Assembly (NCBI RefSeq): GCF_900496995.4
Contig: NC_044019.1
Span: 4,251,501 to 4,315,500 of the forward strand
Reading direction: 5' to 3'
Length of the DNA stretch: 64,000 nt
DNA from: Aquila chrysaetos chrysaetos
Taxonomy: Eukaryota > Chordata > Aves > Accipitriformes > Accipitridae
This document shows positions 42,181 to 53,457 of this stretch, piece after piece; within the stretch, counting starts at the first letter, position 1; each line of letters starts with the position of its first letter. The notes beneath the pieces are model-generated. The model saw only the letters and a list, made by a program, of their open reading frames with translations. It was not told the DNA's origin and ran no database searches. The translations under genes and the position numbers were made by a program.

Positions 42181-43143
42181 TGCAGAACTACAGCTCCCAG
42201 CAGCCCCCGGGGCTGGGGAACCACAACTCCCAGTATAGCCCTAGCCTGGGACTACACCTCCCAGTATGCGCTGGGTCCCCGGACTACACCTCCCAGTATC
42301 CCCAGCTGAACTACAGATCCCAGTACTTCCCAGTGCCCGTCTCCCAGAGCCCTCCCCGCAGCCCCCAGCGCTCCCCCCAGCGTCCCCAGTTACCATCGCA
42401 GCTTCCAGTACCCCTCCCAGTGCCCTGTTACCCCCGCAGTTCCCAGTGCTCCCCAAGAGCTCCCAGTGGCCCCCCCCCCCGGCTCCCAGTGCCCCTCCCA
42501 AGTTCCTAGGGCTCCCAGTTTCCCTCTGTGCTCCCCAGCTCCCAGCACCACCCCCCTCAGCACCCAGTGTCCCCCATTCTCCCCCTCCCCAGCCCACCCC
42601 CGCACTTACCAGTGCACCGGGCCGCAGCTCCCAGCACACACCAGTGCGCCCTGCACTACAGCTCCCAGTGCCACGCGTGCACGTGGACTACAGCTCCCAG
42701 TAGCCACCAGTACAGGACACAGCTCCCAGTGCCCCCCAGCACAACACCACAGCTCCCAGTGCCACCAGTGCAAAATCAAAGCTCGCAGCCCCACCGGTGC
42801 AAAATCACAGCTCCCAGTGCCACCAATACAAGATGCAGCTCCCAGTGCCACCAGTGCAAAAATCACAGCTCGCAGCCCCACCGGTGCAAAATCACAGCTC
42901 CCAGTGCCACCAATACAAGATGCAGCTCCCAGTGCCACCAGTGCAAAATCAAAGCTCGCAGCCCCACCGGTGCAAAATCACAGCTCCCAGTGCCACCAAT
43001 ACAAGATGCAGCTCCCAGTGCCACCAGTGCAAAATCACAGCTCGCAGCCCCACCGGTGCAAAATCACAGCTCCCAGTGCCACCAATACAAGATGCAGCTC
43101 CCAGTGCCACCAGTGCAAAAACCACAGCTCCCAGTGCCCCCAG
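42181..43143. repeat. Tandem array of ZNF143-like ACTACA..TCCCAG units upstream of PAFAH2
   Basis: The left part (42186-42335) has near-consensus motifs such as ACTACAGCTCCCAG, ACTACACCTCCCAGTATGCG and ACTACAGATCCCAGTA. Further right the CTCCCAGTGCC core recurs, and from about 42770 to 43130 it is arranged in an orderly 28-30-bp unit grouped into a roughly 86-bp higher-order repeat of about four copies (TGCAAAATCACAGCTCCCAG, CAAGATGCAGCTCCCAG, AAAGCTCGCAGCCCCACCGG). I count about 27 TCCCAG cores by eye. The array lies in the 5' UTR region of PAFAH2. A strong minus-strand donor CACTG|GTAAGT (exon edge 42610) lies within it. Confidence 0.88.
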
Positions 43144-44494
43144 TGCGGGCCACAACCCCAGTCTCCCCATCGCAGCCGCGGCCCCTCCGTGGGGGGGCTG
43201 TGGGGGGCTCTGCCCACGGGCAGCACCCCGACCCCAGGGCTGCCCTGTCCCTCTCTGCACCCCACCCGGGTTCCTGCCCCCCAAGGGCTGGGGACTGTCC
43301 CCATGTCCCCCCCCAGAAGAGCCCCGGGGCTCCCGCTGCCCATCCCCACGTCCCGTCCTTCCGTTAATCCGCTTTCTGCAGCTAAGGCAGCCCCGGCCCC
43401 GGTAATCCCCTCGGTGGCCGGGGATTAACTCCCCACGGGGCTGAGCTGGCCGGGCCCGGCAAATAAATATCCAAAGATTTGGTAAAAACCGCCCCAGCCG
43501 AGCTGCCACGCACGCAGCCGGGCTCCCCAGCGTGGTCCCATGGGCGCACAGGGAAACTGAGGCACGGGCTGAGCACCGAATGGCTGTCACTCTGTGTGTC
43601 CCCTGCGTCCCACCCGGCCACTGGGGCAGGGAGAGGGGACCCCAGCCCGTACCCCCCACCACTGCCACCCCGAGGTGCCCAGCTGGGACCCGTGCCCAGC
43701 ACCCATCCTGCCCCAGAGGCTGGTTCGCCTGCGGGCTGAGGCCGGCCAGGTTGTTACACCCATGGATGAGATCCAGCACCCGGTCACGTCCCGGCTCGCC
43801 CGGCCGGCGGGGCAGGGCGGAGGGCGGCTGGGGATGCCGGAACGGGGTGGGAGACGCGAGCCCCAACCTGCCCCGCTGCCCCGCTCCGGCCCACGCCTGG
43901 CTTTCTGCCGTGGGGCTCGGCACCCCCCACGTCACCCTGGCAAAGCCCCCCCCGGGAGAGGGTCCTCGCCGGAGATGGTGGGGGGGCTGCTCAAGGCGGC
44001 GATTCCGGCTGCTGGGGGCCGTTCTGCTCTCGTTTCCGCTCGAGACCTGCGGGACAGGGGTGGGGGGGGGGTCCCACGGGTGAACCCGTGGGGTTTGGGT
44101 TATGTGGGTGCTGCTGGGGGGAGCGCTGGGGACCAGTTGGCTTTGCTGCTGACCGTGTTGCCCCCACGCTGGGCTCGCGTGGCGTTTCCAGGGGCTTGCT
44201 TTAAAGGAATTAACTCGGCCCACGCTCCCGCTTGGCTCCGGTTCCAGCTACCCGCTCAAGAGTTCTCACAGCCACGCGCTGTGGACGGCTGATTTGGGGG
44301 GGTGGGGGGGGTCAGGCCACGCTGGGACCCTCATCTCTGCCCCGTGGGAGGGTGAACCCCACAATCCACCGCCGGCTTTGCTCCGTGACCCCGGCTCCCG
44401 TGCGGGGATGGGTTTGGAGCCGGGTTTGACTTAGGGAAGAGCTGTCAGGCTGCAAAAGGGCTTGACCTTCCCGCTCCGTGCTGGGACCCCGGGG

Positions 44495-44588
44495 GTCGCA
44501 CTGGAGCCCAGTGGGGGGGTCACTGGAGCCCAGGGGAGGTCACTGGAGCCCAGGGGGGTCACTGGTGCCCGGGGGGGTCACTGGTGGA
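44495..44588. repeat. 19-20 bp tandem repeat, about 4.5 copies
   Basis: Units of the form TCACTGGAGCCCAGGGGGG follow each other. The first has GTCGCACTGGAG and the last two have TGGTGCCCGG. The G runs vary from five to seven, so local length is uncertain. Confidence 0.85.
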
Positions 44589-45306
44589 GATGGCCCCAGC
44601 TATGTTTCTGGCCTCTCCCTGCTCCTCCATCGCTGCCCCATCGTGACCCCATCGCTGCTCTATAACTGCCCCTTCCCTTTTGGGGGGTTCCACGGGGGGC
44701 TCCGTGGCACAGAGGGGCTGGGGGGTGGTGGGGCTGAAGGCAGCAGCACCCGAGGGCTGGGACCAGCGGGACGGGCCGCTCCACTTGGGGCTCCCCGCCA
44801 CCGGACGCCCCCGCCAGCAGGGACGCGAAGGGGGGGGACACGGGACGTGGGACGGCCCTCGCGTGGGGTCCCGCAACGAGCGGGCGGCGCAGGGACCCTG
44901 CGGAGCCCCGGCCCCCTCAGGGCACCACCCCTTCTCCCCCGCCCCTCCCCGGGCGCGCGGGGAACCCCCGTCCCACGTGGGCGCTCTGCGGGCGGCGAGG
45001 CGCTGCCAATGGGAAGGCGCCGCAGGGGGGGGGGGAGGGCGGAACGCTCGGCTGGGCTCGCCCTCTGGTGGGTGCGGGCCACGCCCACGGGGGCGAGAGA
45101 GACCAATGGGAGACGAGTGGGGCGGGGCCAAGGGCGAATGTTGTGACGGTGGGACGAGGACGCGGTGTAACAGATGCGGACGGGGCGCGGGGAGGGGGGG
45201 GCACGGAACCGGGGGGGGGGGATGGATGGACCACGGCGGGTGATGGACCACGGGGACCGGCTGGGCACCGGGACCGGGCACTGACCGGGGAAGAGACGGG
45301 CAAGGG

Positions 45307-45430
45307 GGACAGTCAGCTCCGGGGGGGGGGGGCACGGGCAGGCGGATAGGGGACAGCCAGCCCCGGGGGGGGGACACGACACGGACGGACAGACGGACGG
45401 GTGACAGCCAGCCCCGGGGGGGGACACACA
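45307..45430. repeat. G-run repeat, three copies of GACAGYCAGCYCCGGGGGGG
   Basis: Copies start near 45308, 45351 and 45403, about 45-50 bp apart. Each ends in a run of 8-12 G followed by CAC or ACAC. The block has strong G-quadruplex potential on the plus strand, upstream of the EXTL1 leader. Confidence 0.8.
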
Positions 45431-45759
45431 CACAGGCAGCCACGGGGAGCGCAGGCAGCTGAGGGCTTGCACAGGCAGCCGGGGGGGATACGGGGACAGA
45501 CAGCCCAACGCGGGGACAAACGGACAAGGTGACAAGGGGGGGGGGGGGGAACACCCCCCCTCCCCAGCCAAGCGCACTTCACCGGGGACACCCCCGGGAC
45601 AGGCGAGCGGAGGGGGGAGACCCCCCACACCCACCCGGGACCGGGGCTGCGCGGATCCTCCCGCAGCGGCTCCTCCGCGGGCGGGGAGAACCCGGCGGCG
45701 GGGGGGGGGCACGGCGGCTGCTCCGCCGCCTTCCCCGGCCGGGGATGCAACCCGGAGCA

Positions 45760-45830
45760 GCGGGGAACCGTATATCGAGACTTCAGGGCACGGTGGCCCG
45801 AAATCCGCCCGGGACTGTGTGTCCCCAAAG
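45760..45830 (+). other. EXTL1: EXTL1 non-coding first exon (3' end)
   Basis: A good donor CCAAAG|GTAACG ends this segment at 45830 and pairs with the acceptor cttctccag at 46115. Transcription start is not fixed; the left boundary given here is arbitrary. The exon and its short intron are inferred from splice signals only. Confidence 0.4.
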
Positions 45831-45940
45831 GTAACGGGGGGGGGGACGACACGGGATAGGGGGACACCGGGCTTGGAGGTGGGGAAGGAGCAGGGTGGTG
45901 AGAGATGGGGGCTCTGGAGGGAGCAGGAGAATTTATTTTT

Positions 45941-46015
45941 ATTAATTTTTATTAAATTGTATTAATTTTTATCAATTTTATTTATTTTTAATTAATTTTT
46001 ATTCATTTTTATTCC
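45941..46015. repeat. AT-only island of TTTTTATTAA-like units
   Basis: About 75 bases made almost wholly of A and T, repeating AATTTTTATTAATTTTTATT with small changes. It sits inside the short EXTL1 5' UTR intron, surrounded by DNA with runs of G. Confidence 0.85.
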
Positions 46016-46140
46016 CTGGGGGGGGGGTCCCCGCCGCGGGGACGTGGGGAGCCGCTTGCGGTGACACGGTTAGTGGCGGCAGGACGGTGACGGTGTGACC
46101 TCTCCCCTTCTCCAGGGATTTGAAGCTGGGCCAAGCGGCG

Positions 46141-46182
46141 ATGGAAATGTCATTGTCGCGGCACGGGGGCCCAGCGAAGTAA
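46141..46182 (+). other. Upstream open reading frame in EXTL1 leader
   Basis: In the 5' UTR exon that begins at 46116, an ATG at 46141 opens a 13-codon frame (MEMSLSRHGGPAK) ending in TAA at 46180-46182, well before the main ATG at 46464. It may lower translation. Nothing shows that it is used. Confidence 0.35.
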
Positions 46183-46463
46183 ACGCTGCGCCACAGGGAA
46201 GGGAGCGGGACGCCGCTGCACCGAGCTCTGCTCCGCAGCCGGAGAGAGGGACGGCCCCGAAAAGCCAGCGCAGACCTGGTCGGAGGGGACAGCAAGAGGA
46301 CCGTGGGGTTTATTCACGCTCCCACGGGCCGCAAGGACCGTGGGACAATATCTGGGGGCTGGGAGCCATCCCACTGCCCGCTTGGAGTTTGGGACATCGG
46401 CCTTTCGACCGGACTCTGGTGCCCGTCCGAGCCCGATGAGGAGCCGAGGCCACGCGTGAACCT

Positions 46464-49400
46464 ATGCAGACCAGGAAGAAATACATTTTCCTGACTTTCC
46501 TTGCCTCTTGGCTCCTGCTTTTCTTCTTTGGAGGAGACCAGCTGCGCCATTTCGCTTTCTTTTCTGGGAGGAAAACCGAAGCCCGGAGGAACTGGCCCCG
46601 CTGGACGGATCGGTCCCTCCTCAAAAGCTTTGCAGACTCCGAGGAGCTCCAGAGCGATGGGGACCCCTCACTGCCATCGCCCCGGGAGCGGCGGGCGGCA
46701 CGGCTGAGCGTCTACAAGAACAGCAGATGCCGGATGGAAACCTGCTTCGACTTCTCCAGGTGCGAGAAGCACGGCTTCAAAGTCTTCACCTACCCTCGGG
46801 AGAGGGACCAGCCCCTCTCGGAGAGTTATGGCAAAATCCTCGCTTCCATCGAGCGTTCTCGGTACTACACCCCGAACCCCGAGGAAGCTTGCCTCTTCAT
46901 CCTCAGCATCGACACACTGGACCGCGACCATCTCTCGGGTCAATACGTCCGTAACGTCGATGAGAAAATCCGCGGCTTCCCGCTCTGGAACGGCGGCCGT
47001 AACCACCTCATCTTCAACCTCTACTCGGGCACCTGGCCCAATTACACTGAGGACCTGGGTTTCGATATTGGCCAGGCCATCCTGGCCAAAGCCAGCTTCT
47101 ACACCGAGAGCTTCAGGCCCGGCTTTGACATCTCCATCCCTCTCTTCCCCAAGGACCACCCGCAGCGCGGCGGGGAGAAGGGGTGGTTGTATCAGGACTC
47201 GGTCCCCCCAAAAAAGAAATATTTGTTGGTGTTCAAGGGGAAGCGGTACCTGACCGGCATCGGCTCCAGCACCAGGAACGCGCTGCACCACATCCATAAT
47301 GGGAAGGACATCATCTCGCTCACCACCTGCAAGCACGGCAAGGACTGGGAGAAGCACAAGGACACGCGCTGCGACAAGGATAACGTCGACTATGAAAAGT
47401 GAGTTGGGGATGGGGTGGGAAAGGGGGTCTGGTTGGGGGGGGACACCCCAAAAATGTTCCTGCCTCTTTGCGGGATGCAGCCATGCCCGTCTGCGGTGGC
47501 TGGATGTCCGGATGTGGGAACAGAGGAAAGTTTTGGGCTCTCCCGAAATAGATGAAGGTTTCATTTCCATAGTGGGGAGTGAGGCGCTGATTGTTCAGGG
47601 CTCTCCTGTTCTGTATTAAAGTTTGAGTAATCTGGCGAGAGCGGCTCTTATCTGCAATCACCGCGGCCGCCTCTAATACGATTTCCCTTTTTCCTAACGC
47701 TGATGAATGATGCTTTTCTTCTCCCCCCTCCTGCCTTCCACTAGCATAAACATTTCTCTTGGAGATGAGCCCGAAACATCCCCCCATCACTGGCTCCGCT
47801 AAAAATCCCACAAAACTGGTGGGTCCTTGGGCATCCCAGCGTGGGCAGCCCTGAGCTCACCCAGACGTGGTGGGGTGGGGGGTCCCCCTGCGTCCCCCCT
47901 CGCAAATGGGGATGGCGGCGGCAGTGTGTGATGGACCCGGGACAAAGTTCTGTGAGTTTGGGGGGCTCCATGCTGCGGGGACGCACGCCGGCTCCTCACC
48001 TCCCCGTCCAGCTGCTTGGGACCCGTCACCAGCTGCCCAGTCCGGGGCTGGTAAGCACAGACCCTGTCCCGCTGGTGACGGGCAGGTTCCCGTCCCACTG
48101 CCTGGGGACATCCCGCAGCCACCCAGCCGGAGGAGAGCAGATGGGGAGAGGCCACGTTTGGCATCATCCTCAAAGCGTCTTAGGAGGTGCCGGGAGGTAA
48201 AAGTGGAGCCAGGGTGCTGCGGGCACCGGGATTAGCCGGGGCTTCGGGGTGGCTCGGGCACCACGTGGCCCCGTCCGGCGGGTGCCACCAGCCCAGCAGG
48301 GTCAGCCCCTGCAGCGGAGCCTTTTTGGGGACGGGGCATCGCAGGACGGTGGGAGATGCCACGCGCTGGCGAGACGGTGGGCCCACGGTCAGCCCGGTGC
48401 CGTGCCGAGGGGCGGTGGGATGGGAAATTCTCCTCCCGCCCAGCCCAGGTAATCCCCTAAAGCTGTTTGCAAGTACAGGGAGATTTACACCTCGCCCGGG
48501 ACGGCTTTAGGCAGCAGATAGACAGGGAACACGTGGCACAGGGCAGCGTGCTCGTGCGTGACCCCGAGCCTCTGCCATTCCAGCTCATCCCCACGGGACA
48601 CCGGGCAAAAAGCCACCGGCGTCTCCATTGCACTGGGCCAGCTCTGCCTGACCTCGCGCGGGGGATTTATGCCCTCCTGCCCCGGCAGAAGACGTCCCCG
48701 GACCCGGAGCTGGGACAGTGACAGAGTGACGATGGGGAGGGGACACGCCACGGTTGGCAAAGTGAGACCCCAGCTGCCCCGTTCGCCCGGTGCATCGGGG
48801 ACGTCCCCGTTTGTTCGGGGCGGTGGGTGCCGGCGCGGCGGAGAGCTACAGGGAGCAGAGGAAGGCCTTGCTGGGGGCTCCATCACCCTCCTCGCGCTCA
48901 GGGGGCTGCCTAAAACAAACCGGTTCTGTGCCCGGATAAAGGGCGGCTTGTAGCAGTGCCGCAGCCTGGCCCCGCTGCGGGCTGCCCCGGGTTTAAAGCA
49001 ATCAAAGCGGCTTGGAAAAGGCTCTCTGGAGCCGACAGGTTCTCCGGCGGCACCGTGCCTGGCCGGAGCCGTGGAGGAGCCAGGCGGAGGGAGCGTGGTG
49101 GACGCCCGTCCCGGCTCCTAACAAAACAAGGAAGCCCTGACGGCGTGATTACGCGGAAACCGCAGCGCGTCAGGAGCAAAGTATTTCCATCGAGAGGTTT
49201 TGGCCCCGCAGCCTGGCCGGCGCCAGCCTCCCCGCAACGGCCGCCTGCGAGGGGAGGCTGCCCGCGGTCGCTCTGCCCCTCGGGACGCATCCTGCTGCCC
49301 ACCCAACCCTGGCAGCGGGAACGGCCCCGCGGAGGTGCTGGGGGTCACGGCCGGGTTTGGGGTCCCCAAAGGAGTGGGTGGCAGCAGGGCTGCTCTGAGG

Positions 49401-52400
49401 GTGAGCGCTGGAAGTGTCCGGCTCCCCGGGATGTGGCTGTCACTGCTGTGGTTTCATGGAGGGGGGGGGGGTCTTGGCCTTGTTTGAGCTGCCCTCGCCC
49501 CTCCGGCAGGTCGCTCGGCCAGGAGCTGGGGTGTTAACGAGGCACGGAGCACTAATGGGGTTTTCGGCATCTGTCGGAGACGTTGGCGTAATTCATCCGG
49601 GGGTGGGTTTTGTTTGTAAAACTTTCTGCCTTGGTATTGGGGCCAATTTCCCACATGCCGGGGTGCCAGGGTGCTCTAGCACTCTCGGAGGGGACACATC
49701 TCAACCCCCAGGCTGGCGCCAGCCCCACGTCCCCACCGTGGGGAGACCCTTCCCCCTGGGGACCAGCACATTTCAAGCAGCCCCTTTAGCCTCACGGCCC
49801 CCCCCAGCTAGACCACGCTCATCCCCCCCAGCCCACCCAGGACCCGGCTGCCCTGTCCCTCCCTCCCCGCAGGCGGGAACAGACCGGGTCTGTCCCAACC
49901 TAAAGTCAATATTGGATTTTCCGGCGTGGTCGCGGGGACGCGGCAGCGGACGAGCCTCTCCCCATCGGCCGCACAGAAGGGGCTTTCATAACCCCGCGGT
50001 GCGAGCCCAGCCTTGCGGGGGGAGCACATTGCCTGCACCCCTGCAGGCAGCCAACCCTCTGCCCCTGCCAAAACGCTGCCAGGGCAGGCAGGGTTGGTCC
50101 TGCCCGGCAAGTCTGGGCACGGCAAAGGAGTCGCCGCAGTTTCGGGCTCGGGGGTTCGGGCGCTGGCTTTGCGTGGGGTTTCATTACAGGCGCGTGGAGG
50201 GAACTGGGTAACACCACGGAAAGCCAAGCGCTGCCTGGGTACCGGGATCCTATCCTGACCCCCCCCCCACTTCGAGCCAAATTTGGTTCCTGGCTCTGCC
50301 ACAGGTTCCCTTTCTGACCGTGGACACGACCCTCCATCACTCAGGGCACCTCTGCTCCACCGGCCCCGCACAGCCGGGGCTTTTCAGAGCCAAAAATCAG
50401 CCCCGATTAATCCTAACGCTGCCCTGGGCTGGCCCCGTGCACCCCCAGGAGGGATGCTCAGCCTTGCTGGGTGCTAGTGAGACCCCCCCGGGATGCTCAC
50501 AAGGAGGTGGGGGGTCTGTGTCTGACCCCCCCACCCCATGTCCCATCCCAGGTTCAACTACCAGGAGCTGCTGCACAACTCCACGTTCTGCATCGTGCCC
50601 CGGGGCAGGCGCTTGGGCTCCTTCCGCTTTCTGGAGGCGCTGCAGGTATGGGGTGGGCAGGGGGATGGGGGAACCCCCTCTCCGGGATCCGGGGGCTCTG
50701 TCCCAGCCTGTGTGGGGTCCCGCCGCAGGCCGCCTGCATCCCCGTGCTGCTGAGCGATGGCTGGGAGCTGCCCTTCGCCGAGGCCATCGACTGGGGCAAA
50801 GCTGCCGTCGTGGGCAATGAGAGGCTGCTCCTGCAGGTACCGTGGCCGGATCCTGCCCCACGCCGGACACAAGGGACCCCCCCCCCCGTAATGACCCCAG
50901 TGGTGGTGGAGCTCCCAGTTAAGCTTGGGGATGAAACCTCCACAGCTGAGCCCAGCAGCCCTCCTGCAGGTGGATGCAAGGGGCGTCTCATCCAGCCCGG
51001 AGCGGGGGTCCTGTCCCAGCCACAGCCCTGGGGCATCGTTCATCTTGGGGGGTGGGTGTTGAGCACCTCCACAAACCCAAAGCCCTTGGGGGGTCCTGGG
51101 CCAGATCCTGCTCCAGGGAGAGGAGGTGGCAGAGCCACAGCGGGGCGGTGGCACAGCATCCTTGGCCAGGGGGTGTCCCTTGGGATGGCACGGAGACAAG
51201 ACAGCCCTGCCGGGGGGCTGGGGAGGGGGGGGGCGAGGTGAGAAACCAACTCCCCCCTCATCGGCACAGATCCCCTCCGCCGTCCGCTGCATCCACCCGG
51301 AGCGCGTGCTGGCTTTCCAGCAGCAGACCCAGTTCCTCTGGGACGCGTACTTCTCCTCCGTCGACAAGATCGTACACACCACGCTGGAGGTGAGCCCCCC
51401 ACCCCGAATGTCTCCCCCCCCCCCCCCCGCCAGCCCCCGGGGTCACAACCAGGGTGCTGAGGGCATCTCTCCGGCCTCTGGCAGATCATCAAGGACCGGC
51501 TGCTCCCACACCGCTCCCGCTCCCGTTTTCTCTGGAACACGCTGCCTGGGGGGCTCCTGGCTCTGCCCGAATTCTCCACCCACCTCGGGGACTTTCCCTT
51601 TTACTACCTGCAGCACGGTAGGATCCTGCCTGCCCCAGCTGAGCACGGCAAACTCAGCGCATGCCACAACACCTATCCTCCTCTCGCCGCCTTTTTTCAG
51701 GCTCCAGCCCCTCCGAGAAGTTTACGGCTTTCATCCGGGCCGTCTCGCCGGCCGGTTCCCTCTCCCAGCCCATCCTCAGGCTCATCCAAGCCGTCTCCGG
51801 ATCCCAGTACTGCGCCCAGGTGGGGGGAGCTGAGCCCCGCCGCGCTCGGTGCAGCTCCCAGGGATGCAGCGGGAGGGATGGAGCGGGGTCCCGTGGGCTG
51901 GGAAGGGCACGAGTGAGTTTAGGGGCGGGAGGGGATGGCTGATGGTGTCACCCTTGGGTGGGCAGAGCTGTCTCCCCAGCCCACCGGGGTGGAGGTGGGA
52001 CCACCCGTGGGTTTATTCTGGTCCAAACTGCCATGAGATGGTTTTGGGGTGAGCTGGGCTGGAGCTGGTCCTGCTGCGGGGCCGGGGAGGGCTCAGCCGT
52101 GGCCGCCCTGCAAACACCGATGCACCCCAATGGGTCAGCCTGGCCAAAAACCCCCAGACACGCTGGTCCTCCCCCCCGCAGATCCTGGTGCTTTGGAGCT
52201 GCGAGAAGCCACCACCGCCAAGCGGGAAATGGCCCCAGACCACCGTGCCTCTGACCATCATCCAGGGCAGGGGGAAGGTGAGAGGAGCCGGGATGCGGGC
52301 AGGGAGCTGGGGCATCCACCCCATGGCACATCTCAACCTGATTTTTCCCCCCCTGTAGCTCAGCGACCGATTCTTCCCCTACGCGGCCATCCAGACGGAC

Positions 52401-53330
52401 GCCGTGCTGAGCCTGGATGAGCACGCCAGCCTCTCGACCAGCGAGGTGAGGCCGTGGCTGCCGCGGTCCCCAGCCCCATGGAGCTGGGGCAAACCCCGAG
52501 CCGAGCCGGGAAGGATGCTCGGTGGTCACCGCAGGGCTGGCAAGGAGCGGCGCCCGCTGTCCCCGTATCCCCCACGACCAGGGGCGATGGTGAGCCCCCT
52601 CCCGCGGGTCCCCACAGCCGGGTGACACCATCCTCCATCCCGTACCAGGTGGACTTTGCCTTCACGGTGTGGCGCAGCTTCCCCGAGCGCATCGTGGGCT
52701 TCCCCACGCAGAGCCACTTCTGGGACGCCGAGCAGAAGCGCTGGGGCTACACCTCCAAGTGGACCAACGAGCTCTCCATCGTCCTCACCGCCGCCGCCTT
52801 CTACCACAGGTACCCAGCCGGGGAGAAACCGGCAGGTTGGGGGGGCTCGGCCGTATCCTGCCCCCCCCCCACCTCGCTCCCTCCCCCCAGGTATTATCAC
52901 AGCCTTTTCACGGAATACCTGCCGGCGGGGCTGCGGGAGCTGGTGGACGGCCTGGCCGCCTGCGAGGACATCCTGATGAACGTCCTCGTGGCCGCCGTCA
53001 CCAAGCTGCCGCCCATCAAGGTCACCCAGCGGAAGCAGCACAAGGAAAGCGTGTCCCAGCAGGTAGGGTGCAGGGATGGGGATGCGGGACCCCCCCCTGG
53101 TCGGGGAGCGGAGCCCCTCACCCCCACGCTCCCCTCTTGCCAAGGTGAAGGGCACGACCGGGGCGGCCGGCGGCCGGCGTTTCTCCCAGCATCAGGACTG
53201 CCTCAACCAGTTGGCGGACTGGTTCGGCTACATGCCCCTCGTGTCCTCCCAGCTGCGCCTCGACCCCGTCCTCTTCAAGGACCAGGTCTCCGTCCTGCGC
53301 AAGAAATACCCACGCTTGGAGAAACCCTGA
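46464..53330 (+). CDS. EXTL1: Exostosin-like glycosyltransferase 1
   Basis: Eleven coding exons: 46464-47398, 50552-50645, 50729-50836, 51270-51389, 51485-51617, 51701-51819, 52182-52277, 52359-52445, 52649-52809, 52891-53062 and 53145-53330. All phases join, giving 736 residues. Exostosin family: Golgi type II membrane glycosyltransferases of heparan sulfate assembly; EXTL1 is known as an alpha-1,4-GlcNAc transferase. Visible: basic MQTRKK then a membrane anchor (about 8-23); the GT47-type exostosin domain with [36 protein letters not shown] and [19 protein letters not shown]; the GT64 domain with [12 protein letters not shown] (LDEH 554-557 at the DXD position of EXT1), [12 protein letters not shown] and [14 protein letters not shown]-terminus [20 protein letters not shown]. 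The ending LEKP and the neighbours point to EXTL1 rather than EXT1. The N-terminal half is more EXT1-like than I remember human EXTL1 (676 residues) to be. The first coding intron (47399-50551) is 3.2 kb with no other gene. Confidence 0.93.
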
Positions 53331-53451
53331 GGGCTGCCGGGGATCAGGGTCGGAGCCGGCCCTGGGTGCCCCGTTCCTGGTGCACGGAGCTCTCCCGGAA
53401 CAGGCAGTTGCTGCTGACGGGGTTTTACTCGTTATTGGGTTTTACCAGTAC

Positions 53452-53457
53452 AATAAA
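53452..53457 (+). terminator. EXTL1: EXTL1 polyadenylation signal
   Basis: AATAAA 122 bases past the stop codon, followed by a GGTGGGTAGAG G/T-rich element. EXTL1 and SLC30A2 converge tail to tail with about 560 bp between their end signals and nothing recognisable between. Confidence 0.85.

Larger units (their letters stand above)
43144..45600. promoter_or_regulatory. CpG/G-run rich interval between PAFAH2 and EXTL1, shared promoter region
   Basis: About 2.4 kb of CpG-rich DNA separates the two head-to-head genes. It has CCAAT boxes near 45005 and 45103 (GCCAATGGGA, ACCAATGGGA), many GC boxes and long G runs. Very long open frames on both strands are proline/arginine/glycine-rich and follow from base composition. 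I place the EXTL1 promoter, and possibly an upstream PAFAH2 start, here without being able to fix start sites. Confidence 0.5.

Noticed and set aside
42466-44223. 320-codon plus and 424-codon minus frames over the ZNF143-like array
   Set aside because: Repeat-driven open frames with no splice logic or family match. The DNA is better explained as tandem regulatory-type repeats.
44559-45712. Proline/arginine-rich frames of 330-350 codons
   Set aside because: CpG and G-run base composition suppresses stop codons. Overlapping frames on both strands look equally open.
46464-53330. Alternative identity EXT1
   Set aside because: N-terminal similarity to EXT1 is high, but the LEKP terminus, the FPFYYLQHG segment and synteny with PAFAH2 and SLC30A2 fit EXTL1 better.
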